Positions 14,101 through 23,460 are shown, counted from the first letter of the stretch. The stretch is DNA of 64,000 bases from Todiramphus chloris collaris (GCA_025345505.1 JANVCC010000011.1:3853849-3917848), one strand, 5' to 3'. The notes: generated from the letters alone by a model not told the origin. Made by a program: numbers and translations.

Positions 14101-15127
14101 AAATTACCATCATCATCATCTAGCTCTGGAACTGGGAAATAGACCTTTTCTGTCACTTAGTCAAGTGAATCGTTGGCTGGGGAGTTAAAGCAGGCACTGA
14201 CAAGTACTGAAAGGTGCAACATCCAAAGTCTGATCTCTTTAGTCACTGTCTCCCTTTTCACCCAGCCTGCTGGAAGAAAAAAAAAAAAAGTAAAAAGGAA
14301 TAAAAAAGATAAATCCAATGACTTTGAACAGAGTTTGCACCTCAAGCACTTATTAATCAGACATAATATAAATAAAATTAAATAAATGGCTAGTTTCAAG
14401 AGCACCTTACAGACTAATTAAATGGTTCTGTGAGAGCTCTTGGGACATGGGCAATTAAGTAATTTCCCAAACAGATAATTTGGAAAAGTCAAGTAGAGTG
14501 ATGAACTAGGAAAAGGCATCCAGGGAGTCAAAGTTAATGATAAAACAAAGCTTCCCCAGGTACCATCCTGATCTTATTATAGTTGAATGTAACTGAACCT
14601 ACAGAGAAAAACTGCATTTACCTAACTTATTAAACAAGGGTTTTACAAGGAGGACAATAGTATCATATTTAACAAGATTTAGATATTCCACCCCCAAATC
14701 TCAAGACAACACAAAATTATAACAAAGCTTAGAATCCTTCCTGAGGTTAGTACTAATCATTGTGCAGGTACCATTTGAGGAGTTTAGCACAGACATAAAA
14801 GATACATCTGTGTCCCTGAATAAGTTTTCAAATTTGGGCTTATATAAAAATCTATGTGTATGAAAAAGTTCCCTTTGAAAACCTTACCCAAATTTCAGGA
14901 CAAAAAGGTACAACATATCCAAATTATTTCATAAGATCAAGTCTAACTAGCATTTTTCAATTGCTAAGGAAAGAATCAAAAATCTCCAACCAAGAGATAT
15001 CTGGCTTGTGTTGCAGAGTGTTGCAGACTCCCTACCTCTGGATAAGCCTGTCAACTTTTGTATTTTATCCCACCTGAACTTGAGGTTTAGCCATACATCA
15101 TAGATGTGATATTACATTATTAAAAGG

Positions 15128-15184
15128 AAAAAAAAAAAAAAAAAAAACCAAAAAACAAACAAAAAACACAACAAAACACACCAA
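15128..15184. repeat. A/C-only low-complexity tract
   Basis: Fifty-seven consecutive bases containing only A and C, starting with a run of 20 A and ending in CA-rich sequence. The Phe/Trp-rich minus-strand frame at 15112-15294 is a by-product of it. Confidence 0.88.
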
Positions 15185-16082
15185 GAGAATTTTTTATTCT
15201 GGTGGCCACTTGTAGCTAGCATTTGCATTTGTAAAATGGGTAGTGTTGAATGACTGCAATTTAGCAACTCAACACTCATACTTACATCGCTCATCTTCCT
15301 GGAAAGATGACTAGGGAAAATGAAAAAAAAAAAAAAGTGATTACCCCTTGTATTTAGATGTTAATGCCACATCTACCAGTGGATAGCCATCACAAAATAA
15401 AAGTCCCCACTGCACAGCATTTGTCCTATCAGCAATTCCAAAAACACCAATTCCAAGAAGACAAATAAAGCTCTCCATGGTTTGAAGGTTTATTAATATT
15501 TTTAATGTCATTTTTCTTCTGATATAGTGTCTTTCAAAAGGCAGACATAACTGTTCATGTGTTGTACTCCTCAGAACTGCTTTACCTACACTGATTCCAA
15601 GATCTCAGAAACAGGCTTTAGTTAGATTTCTTTCATATTTTTATCCACTTTCCAGAGTTGTCTTATCTGATAATCTTTTGCCAACCCCATAAAAAACTTC
15701 CATTGCTCTAGAAATTGGTGGATGTTGAAAGCAAAAAAAGATGAATTAATTGGATCCCAGGAAAAGTGTCTGGGCAAAATGATTATGGGAAGAAAAAAAA
15801 TTAAAATTCACTTTTTTTTAATTTCTAGGGCAATATGAGTTCAATCACAATACCAATAGGGTGGAAGGTCTGGAAGAGACATCATGTACTTTGGGACTAA
15901 CCTGTAACTGTTGTCTCCTTAGTCATAGCAACCTCGAATTTCTTGATTTATAACATGTGTGAAACCCATCAAATTCAACAAGAAACAGCTCACAATTACA
16001 TGGACCACTATCTCAACCTAAATTTGACTTCCTCCTGCCAATCAATCCCTCTTCCTAGACACTGGACTTCCTAGACGTAGAC

Positions 16083-16796
16083 CCTGGGTACAGAGTGGGC
16101 TTAGAGTAGCCCTGAAGAGAAGGACTTGGGGGTGTTGATTGATGAGGAGCTCAACATGATCTGGCAGTACTCTCATGTGGATCAGAAGACCAACCATATC
16201 CTAGGATGCATCAAGAGGAGTGTGGCCAACAGATCAATAGAGGTGATTCTCCACCTTTACTTGGCTCTTGTGAGACCCCACCTTGAATACTGCTTCCAGT
16301 TCTGGTGTCCCTGCCGTAAGAGGGGCATAGATCTGTTGGAATGAGTCCAGAGGAGGGCCACAAGGATGATCCAGGGGCTGGAGCATCTCTGCTATGGGGA
16401 TAGGCTGAGAGAGCTGGGATTGTTCATCCTGGAGAAGAGAAGACTCCAGGGGGACGGTATAACTGCCTTCCAGTACCTGAAGGGAACCTACAGGAAGGCG
16501 GGAGAGGGACTCTTCACAAGAATGTCCAGTGACAGTACAAGGTGAAATGGTTTTAAACTGAGGGAAAATAGGTTTAGATTGTGTATTAGCAAAAAATTCT
16601 GCAGTATGAGAGTGGTGAGACTCTGGAATAGATTTCCCAGAGGGGTTGTGGAAGCCCCTTTCCTGAAGGTGTTTAAGGCCAGGTTGGATGAGGCCTTGAG
16701 CAATCTAGGATAGTTGAGAGGCATCCTTGCCCATGGCATGGGATGATGCCCATGATCTCTAAGGTCCCTTCCAGCCTAAGCCATTCTATGATATGA
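16083..16796 (+). mobile_element. CR1 LINE, 5'-truncated
   Basis: About 0.7 kb of CR1. It begins in the ORF2 segment giving 'DLGVLIDEELNM' and passes through the 'RPHLEYCFQFW' motif near 16275, '[14 protein letters not shown]' (one frame along) near 16345-16390, and the terminal 'HWN/LWNRFPRGVVEAP' block. It ends in 'CCATTCTATGATATGAT' at 16781-16796. In-frame breaks split ORF2 into the frame at 16126-16344 and its continuation. The minus-strand frames 16488-16739 and 16673-16867 are shadows of this element. Confidence 0.93.
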
Positions 16797-17223
16797 TTTT
16801 CCCTATGACATACAGGAATATCAAGGTTTATCACCCAGTTTGGCCAACTCAACTCTTTATCTAGCATTTATTATCAAGGAGGGTTTTGGGGACATGGAGT
16901 CCACTTCAATAATTCCAGACATCTTGTTAAAGAGAAAAAATACTAAATGTTTAATCCATAACTGCTCAGCAGGAAAATGTGCCTTTCAGTATATGATGAA
17001 AACTAAACTCATATTCATAATTTTTGTTAAACTGTACTAAGGCTGGGTATATAAATAGTGTTAAATGTCCAGGTAAATACTTTCACAACAAAAATCCTCT
17101 GGTGCTGTTTACAGTGATACTTAGACTAAGCCAGACATCTACTTTGCATCAGTTGGTGCACATCTGGAAAGTAAACTGGGCTCCCAAATAGTGGATTTAG
17201 AACACCTCAAAGGATAACTGAGA
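16797..17223. other. Noncoding spacer between CR1 and provirus
   Basis: Unique-looking DNA with no feature recognised. Its last five bases (17219-17223, TGAGA) are the candidate left target-site duplication of the provirus. Confidence 0.5.
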
Positions 17224-17524
17224 TGTCCTGGTTTGAGTTAGAACACTATTTATTTCCAGTGATTTTGCTTTTCAGCTCAGTCTCTTCTAACTGCACCTTC
17301 TGAAGTTAGCAGCTTGTTTTTGCAGACAGTGCTTCTAGAAGTGACAACACCCAATGTTTAAGTTACTACTAAGGATTAGTGTTCAGACCAAGGTCACTGC
17401 TGGATCTTGTGTGCCACGTTGCAAGTGCGGAAAGTGAAAGGTCGCAGCTGCAGGGAGAAGCAGATAGGACAGGTGACCCCAAACTGACCAGTGAGGGATT
17501 CCAGCCCATATATGTCATATGTGG

Positions 17525-17530
17525 TATAAA
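17525..17530 (+). promoter_or_regulatory. TATA box of the 5' LTR
   Basis: TATAAA within 'GGTATAAAGCTGAGG'. The same 15-base context occurs in the 3' LTR at 24123-24137, as expected for the core promoter at the U3/R boundary. Confidence 0.75.
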
Positions 17531-17841
17531 GCTGAGGGTACATGAGGGCCAAGCTTCTGCTTGGATTCTTCCTCTTTTCTTCAATGTCTGTCATCTGAGA
17601 AGGACTCTGTCCATTCTACCTTTGATCCTGATCTGTGTGTGTTCCTGAATCCAGTACCAGAATCCAGCTTTTTAACCTGTTTCCTACCTGCCACAGGGCC
17701 TTGTCTGGGATTTCCCCTGTGCCTGCTCCACAGCATCAGTGGTGATGGTGATGTAATTGCCGTCGGGAGGGAGGGGTGTGTTGAGTTTGATACTGGGTTT
17801 GTATATAGTTGTATATATTCCATTTTATTATTTTCATTTTC

Positions 17842-17847
17842 ATTAAA
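17842..17847 (+). promoter_or_regulatory. Polyadenylation signal of the 5' LTR
   Basis: ATTAAA in a T-rich context, followed by a T-rich and pyrimidine-rich stretch. The same hexamer sits at the matching place in the 3' LTR (24395-24400). If the TATA box is right, the R region would be nearly 300 bases. Confidence 0.65.
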
Positions 17848-17911
17848 GCTGTTCTAGTTTCCTTTTCTAATCGCTAAGTCTCTCTCCCTTGTTCCCTTTC
17901 TCTTCCCCTTA

Positions 17912-17959
17912 GGTTAACCCTTGGGTTAACCCTTGGGTTCACTCTTGGGTTAACCAAGA
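17912..17959 (+). repeat. Four 12-bp tandem units in U5 of the 5' LTR
   Basis: Units are GGTTAACCCTTG (17912-17923), the same again (17924-17935), GGTTCACTCTTG (17936-17947) and GGTTAACCAAGA (17948-17959). Three units contain the 8-bp palindrome GGTTAACC, and CTCTTG at 17942-17947 faces CAAGAG at 17955-17960 as an inverted repeat. The 3' LTR has only a single 'GTGTTAACAGA'-like segment at this place. Confidence 0.9.
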
Positions 17960-18013
17960 GTGTCTGTTATAGGTCTAGCGGGCTGCCCTGACCCTAAACC
18001 ATGACAAATGTAT

Positions 18014-18031
18014 TGGTGCCCAATGTGGGGC
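18014..18031 (+). other. Primer binding site, tRNA-Lys type
   Basis: TGGTGCCCAATGTGGGGC, seven bases after the 5' LTR end. It matches the complement of the 3' end of the tRNA-Lys(1,2) used by betaretroviruses and their relatives at 16 of 18 positions. Both differences are C-to-T at what would be CpG sites, the expected decay of methylated CpG. This supports the class II assignment independently of the protein remnants. Confidence 0.88.
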
Positions 18032-18096
18032 ATGATTGGAGCCCTGACGAATTACCTGAGTAGTTCAAATTCTGGTTCATTCAGTTGAGAGTATCC

Positions 18097-18118
18097 TTTT
18101 TTTTTTTTTTTTTTTTTT
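18097..18118 (+). repeat. Poly-T tract in the provirus leader/gag start
   Basis: Twenty-two T residues in the leader or early gag region. It produces the poly-Phe at the start of the 102-codon frame at 18085-18393, so that frame's start is not meaningful. It is probably a later expansion of a short T run. Confidence 0.85.
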
Positions 18119-18159
18119 CTGAAAGCAAAATTATTATACTATGCCTTTTTCCCTGTAGC

Positions 18160-19740
18160 TGCTCCTGCTCCCAAAATGAGAACTGTTGCTATTCCAGCTC
18201 CCACAACAAGCTCTCAAGATATTCCAGTGCCAATAACAGGCATCATAGCAGCTTCAACTCCAGCAACAAACACTGCAGCTGCACCAACAGCCACTGTGGC
18301 CACTCCCACTCAACCCATACTGGTATAATTTGTCCCTGTGAGGAAAAAAGAACAACCAAAACAGCCGTGTCCACTAACAGATCAGAGAGATAGAGTCCTT
18401 CTCAAGCTGAATCAGAGTATGAGTCAGAACCAAGTATGAAGCCTGACCCCCCTGCCACTGGGAAGAAACACCTAAGAAATACAGATCGTCCAGTTTTGTC
18501 AGATGATGACAGAGAAGGTTCTTCAACAACTCACAAAGGGTCAGATGATCAAGGATCAGGTCCTTCTAAAGCAAACCCATTGGATGTGGAGTCATCAGAT
18601 GCAGAGGCTAGCACCAAACATTTATCTATGAAGGAGCTGTGAAATCTGAGAAAGGATTATAGCCGTTGTGAAGGTGAGACACTGACCACCTGGCTGCTCT
18701 GATGCTGGGATAATGGGGCCAAGTCCATTGAATTGGATGGTAGAGAAGACAGGCTGTTGAGATCCCTGGACAGAGACAATGGCATTGATGAAGCACTTGA
18801 AAGAAAGAGTAACACTCTCAGCCTTTGGAGATGGCTCTTGTCAGCCATAAAATCCAGGTATCCCTTTAAGGAGGATATTGAATATGACCCAAGGAAATGG
18901 ACAACCATGTAAAACGATACTAAGTGCCTGAGAGAATTAGCTGTGTGACAAGTGATTTATAGTGACAGGAAAATAGTACACCCTGATGCAATCCCATGCC
19001 AGCAACTCTTGTTCAGGGAGTTTGTGCAGAGTGCCCCATCAGTGTATTGCCACACATTGTCAACAATGATCTGGGGAACAGATGCTGAGGCACCAGCTGT
19101 GACTGAAGTGGCTCCCAGAGTATGACGGTATGAAGACAATGTCTCTGGTCCCCTACAGGCTGAGGTATCAGTCCTGGAGAGAATTGCTGAGGAAACCAAG
19201 AGATCAGTTGAGAATTTGGTTGAAAAACTATAGACAGGAGGGAGGATAGATCCTATTCTTCCCCTGAATGGACCCATCTCCTATGAGACCAGTTAAACAG
19301 GAACAGTACATGTCATAACATAGCCTGTGGTCTCTTCTGTATGATTTTGGAGAAAAAAATAGTACATGGGATGGAGAACCTACCTCTGCCCTACAGGCAT
19401 GAGTACCCTACTTACAAGGCAAAGCAAAGAGAAGAGAGAATTCTTCTAGAAGGGATGTTACTCCAGTCTACTGTGAGCAGTTCTCTGGTCTGAGTATATG
19501 GGCCTCAATCCAAATGTGAATAGGGGGAATGAAAACATAGTGCATGTAGTTGACACCAATCCTGCAAAACATGTAAACCCTGTGAACTAAATAAACCATG
19601 CAAATCCCATGAACTGTGTAAGCCCTGCACAGACTGCGAACTGTGTTCACCCTGTGAACCAGGTAAACCATATGAACCCGGTGAACTACACAAACACAGA
19701 TGTCAATAGCAGGTACTACCCTTGGAATTAGAGGGACCCA
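18160..19740 (+). pseudogene. gag remnant of the ERVK-like provirus
   Basis: Gag would encode the capsid polyprotein. The first part (about 18160-18330) reads as a Pro/Ala/Thr-rich segment, a common flexible linker of Gag. It is followed by acidic and Ser-rich sequence (18420-18640), then a helical stretch with motifs such as LSMKEL, CWDNGA, SLWRWLLS and RYPFKED between about 18620 and 18880, and FREFVQSAPS near 19014. I recognise this series from avian class II elements. Stops interrupt it repeatedly, for example after LSMKEL at about 18640, after WTTM near 18911 and near 18946. I see no intact CCHC zinc knuckle. The many minus-strand frames here (18657-18908, 18957-19277) are shadows. Confidence 0.85.
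19558..19704 (+). repeat. Asn-codon tandem repeat between gag and protease
   Basis: A degenerate 9-bp periodicity. In the frame starting at 19558, AAC/AAT (Asn) recurs about every third codon, giving short runs such as NPVNQVNHMNPVNYTN, with one stop and several substitutions. The frames on the minus strand (19468-19869, 19505-19693) show repeated Leu/Gly/Ser patterns only because they mirror this array. Confidence 0.75.
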
Positions 19741-19761
19741 GTCTCCAGCCAGGTGGAGGAG

Positions 19762-20069
19762 AGGGACAATAGAATTTATTGGAGTTTGTGGATTCAGTGG
19801 CCTGGCACTTTGAACCACAGAAGTACAGAGCCCTGGTAGACACTGGTGCACAAGGCACCCTATTGTCATTGAATCATAAAGGGACAGAAACTGTTACCAT
19901 TGCTGGAGTGATGGGAGGATCTCAAGAACTGACTGTATTGGAGGCTGAAGCAAGCCTAACTGGGAATAAGTGGGAAAGGCACTGTATAGTGACTGCTCCA
20001 GGTGTGCCCATCCCATGCATCCTTGGCATAGACTTCCACAGGAAACGGTATTCTCCAAAAAGGTATTGA
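19762..20069 (+). pseudogene. Retropepsin (protease) remnant of the provirus
   Basis: The clearest retroviral domain in the window. Retropepsins are aspartic proteases that cut Gag and Pol. The open frame 19779-20069 (96 codons) has the active-site motif LVDTGAQ, with the catalytic Asp at residue 21 (codon at 19839). It also has the second conserved hairpin ILGIDF at residues 81-86. The size fits a retropepsin core of about 100 residues, and this stretch has no internal stop. The ATG at 19779 is just the first Met in the frame, since protease is normally made by frameshift from gag. Its first 60 bases are duplicated 517 bp downstream. Confidence 0.9.
19772..19838 (+). repeat. 67-bp direct repeat, source copy
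   Basis: Matches 20289-20355 at 66 of 67 positions by eye (one G/A difference at the 11th base after GAATTTATTGGAGTTTGT). This copy leads directly into the protease active site, so it is in its natural place. Confidence 0.9.
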
Positions 20070-20214
20070 TGAATCTTTGTTACAGCAGCTGTAGAGGCTG
20101 AGGACATTGAACAGCTGATTGCACTGTCTAAACTTTCAGAGGAGTCTGCTACTGTGTGTTGGATGAGGGTTGAAAATCAAAAGGTGTCAACTGCTACTGA
20201 AACAGTGCATTGAC

Positions 20215-21370
20215 AACAATATTGTACCAACCGAGACTCTGTAACTTCTATCCAGAAGCTGATCTGTTACCTAGAGGGTCAAAGAATGGAATTTATTGGA
20301 GTTTGTGAATTCAGTGGCCTGGCACTTTGAACCACAGAAGTACAGAGCCCTGGTATATAACAGTCCTATATAGCCATATTGAAAATCTAACGGGGAGTGC
20401 AGATTAACAGTAGGATATTGTGCCTGAATGAAGTTACAGCAGCCATGAGTGCTGGTATATCAGACATATTAGAACTCCCATAAGAACTGGAGTCAAAGAC
20501 AGCTACTGTGGTATGCTACAGCTGACAATGCTAATGCTTTTTTCTTTATTCCTATAGAACCAGAGTGCAGGCCACAGTTTGTTTTCACCTGGAGAGGTTT
20601 ACAGTACACCTGGAATTGACTGCCCCAGGATTGGAAACAAAGCCCCACCATTTGCCACAGACTGATCAAGACTGAACTTGAGTAAGCTGGAGCTCCAGAA
20701 CACCTACAATACATTGACAACACCATCGCATAGGGTAAAACAGATAAGAAGTTTTTGAACAATGTAAGAAAATAATTGAAATTCTTTTAGATGCTCGTTT
20801 TGTCATAAATACAAACAAGGTCAAAGGACCTGAATTACAGATCCAGTTTTTGGGAATCAAATGGCAAGATGGGCATTGCAGATGTCAATGGACACGTTTA
20901 ACAAAATAACAGTGATGTCCCCACCAACTAACTAAAAGTAAACACAAGCCTTTTTAGGCATTGCGGGTTTCTGGAGAATGCGCATTCCTAGTTATAGTCA
21001 GATTGTAAAGCCTGTCTATGAAGTGACTTGAAAGAAAAACAATTTTAATTGGGGTCCTGAACAAAAACAGTCCTTTGAACAGATTGAACGAGAAATTGTA
21101 CATGCAGCAGCCATTGGACCACTCCAAAAAGGACAGGACATTAAAAATGTGCTCTAAACCACAGCTGACAATAATGGTCTTACCTGGGGTCTTTGGCAGA
21201 AAGCACAAGGGGAGACTTGAAGTTGACCCCTAGAGAGCTCAAACAGGAAATCCCTGTCATCCAGAAATCTTGGAAGATATCATAGATTGTCCATAAGGTA
21301 AAGACTTTGGAAAGCCAACTGAACAGGTAGTAACATGTGCTGAAGATGCACCACCATATAATAAATTATC
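20215..21370 (+). pseudogene. Reverse transcriptase remnant (pol)
   Basis: RT copies the RNA genome into DNA. Landmarks in order: a fingers segment RLTV near 20410, LPQ at 20620-20628, a catalytic-loop relic YIDN at 20710-20721, where the family has YxDD, an FLGIKW motif near 20850, and a connection segment with PNYSQI-like sequence near 20990. The last catalytic Asp is lost (AAC in place of GAC). Stops and frame changes are frequent. A foreign 67-bp patch at 20289-20355 interrupts the fingers. Frames on the minus strand across 20493-21208 are shadows. Confidence 0.88.
20289..20355 (+). repeat. 67-bp direct repeat, inserted copy in RT
   Basis: A near-perfect second copy of the sequence just upstream of the protease active site, sitting out of place within the start of RT. 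RT-like sequence resumes just after it. A short stretch of RT appears to be missing at the junction, so this is a patch replacement rather than a clean insertion (inference). Confidence 0.88.
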
Positions 21371-21556
21371 AGAAAATTATATGCTCTGTTTACTGGCAGA
21401 TCTTGTCATCTATCTTGTTGCTCTGTCTCTGCACTGACTCATGGATGGCAGAAAATGCCTCATAGGTGTGGTTAAAACAGTGGAAACAGAATAACTGGTA
21501 GCACAGAGGTAAACCTGTCTGGGCTGCCACATTGTCGCAAGACTTTTTAGGCTTTC
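21371..21556 (+). pseudogene. RNase H remnant, internally deleted (pol)
   Basis: The start of the domain is visible as YALFTG at about 21380, where the first catalytic Asp has become Gly. It jumps within about 45 bases to a TDSWM motif near 21434, which holds a later catalytic Asp. The central part of RNase H between these motifs is missing. The domain continues with a Trp/Gln/Asn-rich segment and ends where CR1 sequence begins at about 21557. The domain should be near 120 residues and only about 60 remain. Confidence 0.75.
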
Positions 21557-21840
21557 AGGCAGTGATAGGACTAGAAGGAATGGATTAAAACTAGAGATAG
21601 GTTGATTCAGGTGAGACATTAGGAAGAATTTCTTCACCATGAGAGTGGTGAAACACTGGAACAGGTTGCCCAGAGAGGTGGTGGAAGCCCCATCCTTGGA
21701 AATTTTTAAGACCAGGCTGGATGGGGCTCTGAGCAACCTGCTCTAGTGGGAGGTGTCCCTGCCCATGGCAGGGGGGTTGGGACTAGATGATCTTTAAGAT
21801 CCCTTCCAACCCTGACAATTCTATGATTCTATGATTCTAT
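21557..21840 (+). mobile_element. CR1 LINE 3' end nested in the provirus
   Basis: A 284-bp CR1 terminus with the end of ORF2 ([15 protein letters not shown] type block near 21650) and the 3' UTR. The tail is three 8-mer units, ATTCTATGATTCTATGATTCTAT, at 21818-21840. It lies between RNase H and integrase sequence. No clear target-site duplication is visible. The 108-codon minus-strand frame at 21410-21736 is its shadow. Confidence 0.92.
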
Positions 21841-22073
21841 ATTGCTGCCATGGATCAAGCTGATAAAGTGTTTCAGACAGACTTAAGACTTGGGACATAA
21901 AGGTGATACCAGGGAAAAGATGCAACATACAAAAGGACTCGTGACCGAAGGGTGGATTTACCTATGGATGCTATTGCACTGTTTGTCTGTGATTGTGAAA
22001 CATGCACTACAGTCAAAGTGAAACAGTTATAGCCTTTGTGGTATGGGGGGACAATGGTCAAAATACAAGTATG
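21841..22073 (+). pseudogene. Integrase remnant, N-terminal part (pol)
   Basis: Carries the end of the RNase H/integrase linker and the zinc-binding region of integrase. A CETC motif at 21994-22005 supplies the two cysteines of the HHCC site, and a KxKYKY-like segment lies just before the break at 22073. At least two stops lie in the linker near 21899 and 21905. The domain is cut here by a nested CR1 and resumes at 22946. Confidence 0.8.
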
Positions 22074-22940
22074 TATTGATCTGCTGGAGGGTAGTAAGGT
22101 TCTACAGAGGGACCTGGACAGACTGGATTGATGGGCCAAGGCTAATTGTATGTGTTTCAATAGGGCCAAGTGTCAGGTCCTGCATTTTAGTCACAACAAC
22201 CTCCTGCAATGTTACAGGCTTGGGTAAGAGTGTCTGGAAAGCTGCCTGGCAGAAAAGGACCTTGGTGTACTGATTGACAGTCAGTTAAATATGAGCCAGC
22301 GGTGTGACCAGGTGGCCAAGAAGGTCAATGGCATTCTGGCTTGTATCAGAAATTGTGTGACCAGCAGGGCTAGGGCAGTATCCTGCCCCTCTACTCGACA
22401 CTGGTGAGGCCCCACCTTGAATACTCTGTTCAATTTTGGACACCTCAATACAAAAAGGACATTGAGGTGCTGGAGCAGGTCCAAAGGAGGGCAACAAGGC
22501 TAGTGAAGAGTTTGGAAAACATAACCTATGAGGAGCAACTGAGGGAGCTGGGGCTCTTTAGTCTGGGGAAAAGGAGGCTGAAGGGAGATGTTATTGCTCT
22601 CTATAAATACCTGAAAGGAGGTTGTAGCAAGAGTGGGGTCGGTCTCTTCTCACTGGTGACAGGTGACAGGACAAGGAGAAATGGCCTCAAGTTGCACCAG
22701 GGTAAGTTTAGTTTGGATATCAGGAAAAACTTCTTTACAGAAAGGGTTGTTAAGCACTGGAACAGGCTCCCCAGGGAAGTGATTGAGTCACCATCCCTGA
22801 ATGTGTATAAAAATCATTTGAATGTGGTGCTTGGGGACATGGTTTAGAGGTGGGTTGTTAAAGTTAGAGTAGTACGGTTAGGTTGAGTTGGACTCTATGA
22901 TCTTGAAGGTCTCTTTCAACCTGAGCAATTCTGTGATTCT
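22074..22940 (+). mobile_element. CR1 LINE nested in integrase, with GTATG duplication
   Basis: An 867-bp CR1 flanked by GTATG on both sides (22069-22073 and 22941-22945), which fits a 5-bp target-site duplication. It begins in the ORF2 thumb region and contains the longest open frame of the window, 22404-22847 (147 codons). That frame has the [11 protein letters not shown] and [22 protein letters not shown] type blocks typical of the CR1 ORF2 C-terminus. The tail is ATTCTGTGATTCT, a G variant unlike the ATTCTATG tails of several other copies, so it belongs to a different subfamily. The minus-strand frames at 21873-22497 that overlap its 5' part are shadows. Confidence 0.94.
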
Positions 22941-22945
22941 GTATG

Positions 22946-23460
22946 GGGTGGCCCTGACAGATTGTTTATATCACACTCCCTCAAACCATCTGTGTGAGTG
23001 CTACATGCTTATAATGGTGGAAAGAACTACTGGATGGCTGGAAACATATCCTGTACCTCATGCCACCACCTGGGCCTTTAAAAGCAGATCTTGTGGTGAC
23101 ATGGTACTCCAGAAAAAATTGAGTGGGACACATTTCAAAACGAACCTCAGAGACAATAGGGCCAAAGAGTGCACATTAAGTGGGTGTATCACATACCTTA
23201 TTATGCACTAGCCTCTGGGAAAGCTGAACGATACAATGGTCTGTTAAAAACTACACTGAAAGCAATGGTGGGTGGAACTTTTAAAAACTCAGACAAGCAT
23301 TTAGCCCAAGCCACCTGGTTATTTAACACCAGAGGGTCCATTAATCAAGCTGGTCCTGCTCAATCAGGAGAACTGTGTGGGTATTTCCTGCTTTGGACAA
23401 AGGCAAACCCATTCATGGGATTGCTTTCAATCAAGGGCCTGCAAATACTTGATGGGTGAT
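22946..23460 (+). pseudogene. Integrase remnant, core and C-terminal part (pol)
   Basis: Resumes just after the nested CR1. The core is read in several frames: an ERTTGWLETYPVPHATT segment at about 23020-23070, a THFKTN-like segment near 23130, then the frame 23169-23459. In that frame IKWVYHIPYY leads to GKAERYNGLLK. The Glu of this motif (codon 23226-23228) corresponds to the last residue of the DDE catalytic triad. Downstream ATWLFNTRGS and the Trp/Pro-rich end fit the C-terminal integrase domain. Frameshifts separate the pieces. Confidence 0.87.

Larger units (their letters stand above)
6166..16082. other. Noncoding sequence, about 9.9 kb
   Basis: AT-rich unique-looking DNA. The only features I can support are simple-sequence tracts at about 7134, 11104 and 15128. 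Frames of 60-107 codons occur on both strands but overlap each other, are Phe/Ile/Lys-rich and match nothing I know. A minus-strand segment around 6750-6870 faintly resembles an ancient LINE endonuclease region, but not well enough to annotate. Confidence 0.45.
17224..18006 (+). repeat. 5' LTR of the ERVK-like provirus
   Basis: The LTR starts TGTC and ends GACA, a perfect 4-bp terminal inverted repeat. It is about 783 bp, some 67 bp longer than its partner at 23811-24526, partly because of a 12-bp tandem array at 17912-17959. It has a TATAAA box at 17525-17530 and an ATTAAA polyadenylation signal at 17842-17847, both conserved in the other LTR. In the stretch around 17390-17537 I counted about 17 mismatches over about 146 aligned positions against the 3' LTR. 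The frames at 17369-17857 on both strands lie wholly inside the LTR and are not genes. Confidence 0.92.

Noticed and set aside
17369-17857. Cluster of frames on both strands that could suggest a small gene
   Set aside because: All lie inside the 5' LTR, and equivalent frames are broken in the 3' LTR.
19468-19869. 133-codon minus-strand frame rich in Val/His/Leu repeats
   Set aside because: It mirrors the Asn-codon repeat and the start of the protease on the plus strand.
22404-22847. 147-codon frame, the longest in the window, as a host gene
   Set aside because: It is the C-terminal part of CR1 ORF2, with the standard CR1 tail following it.
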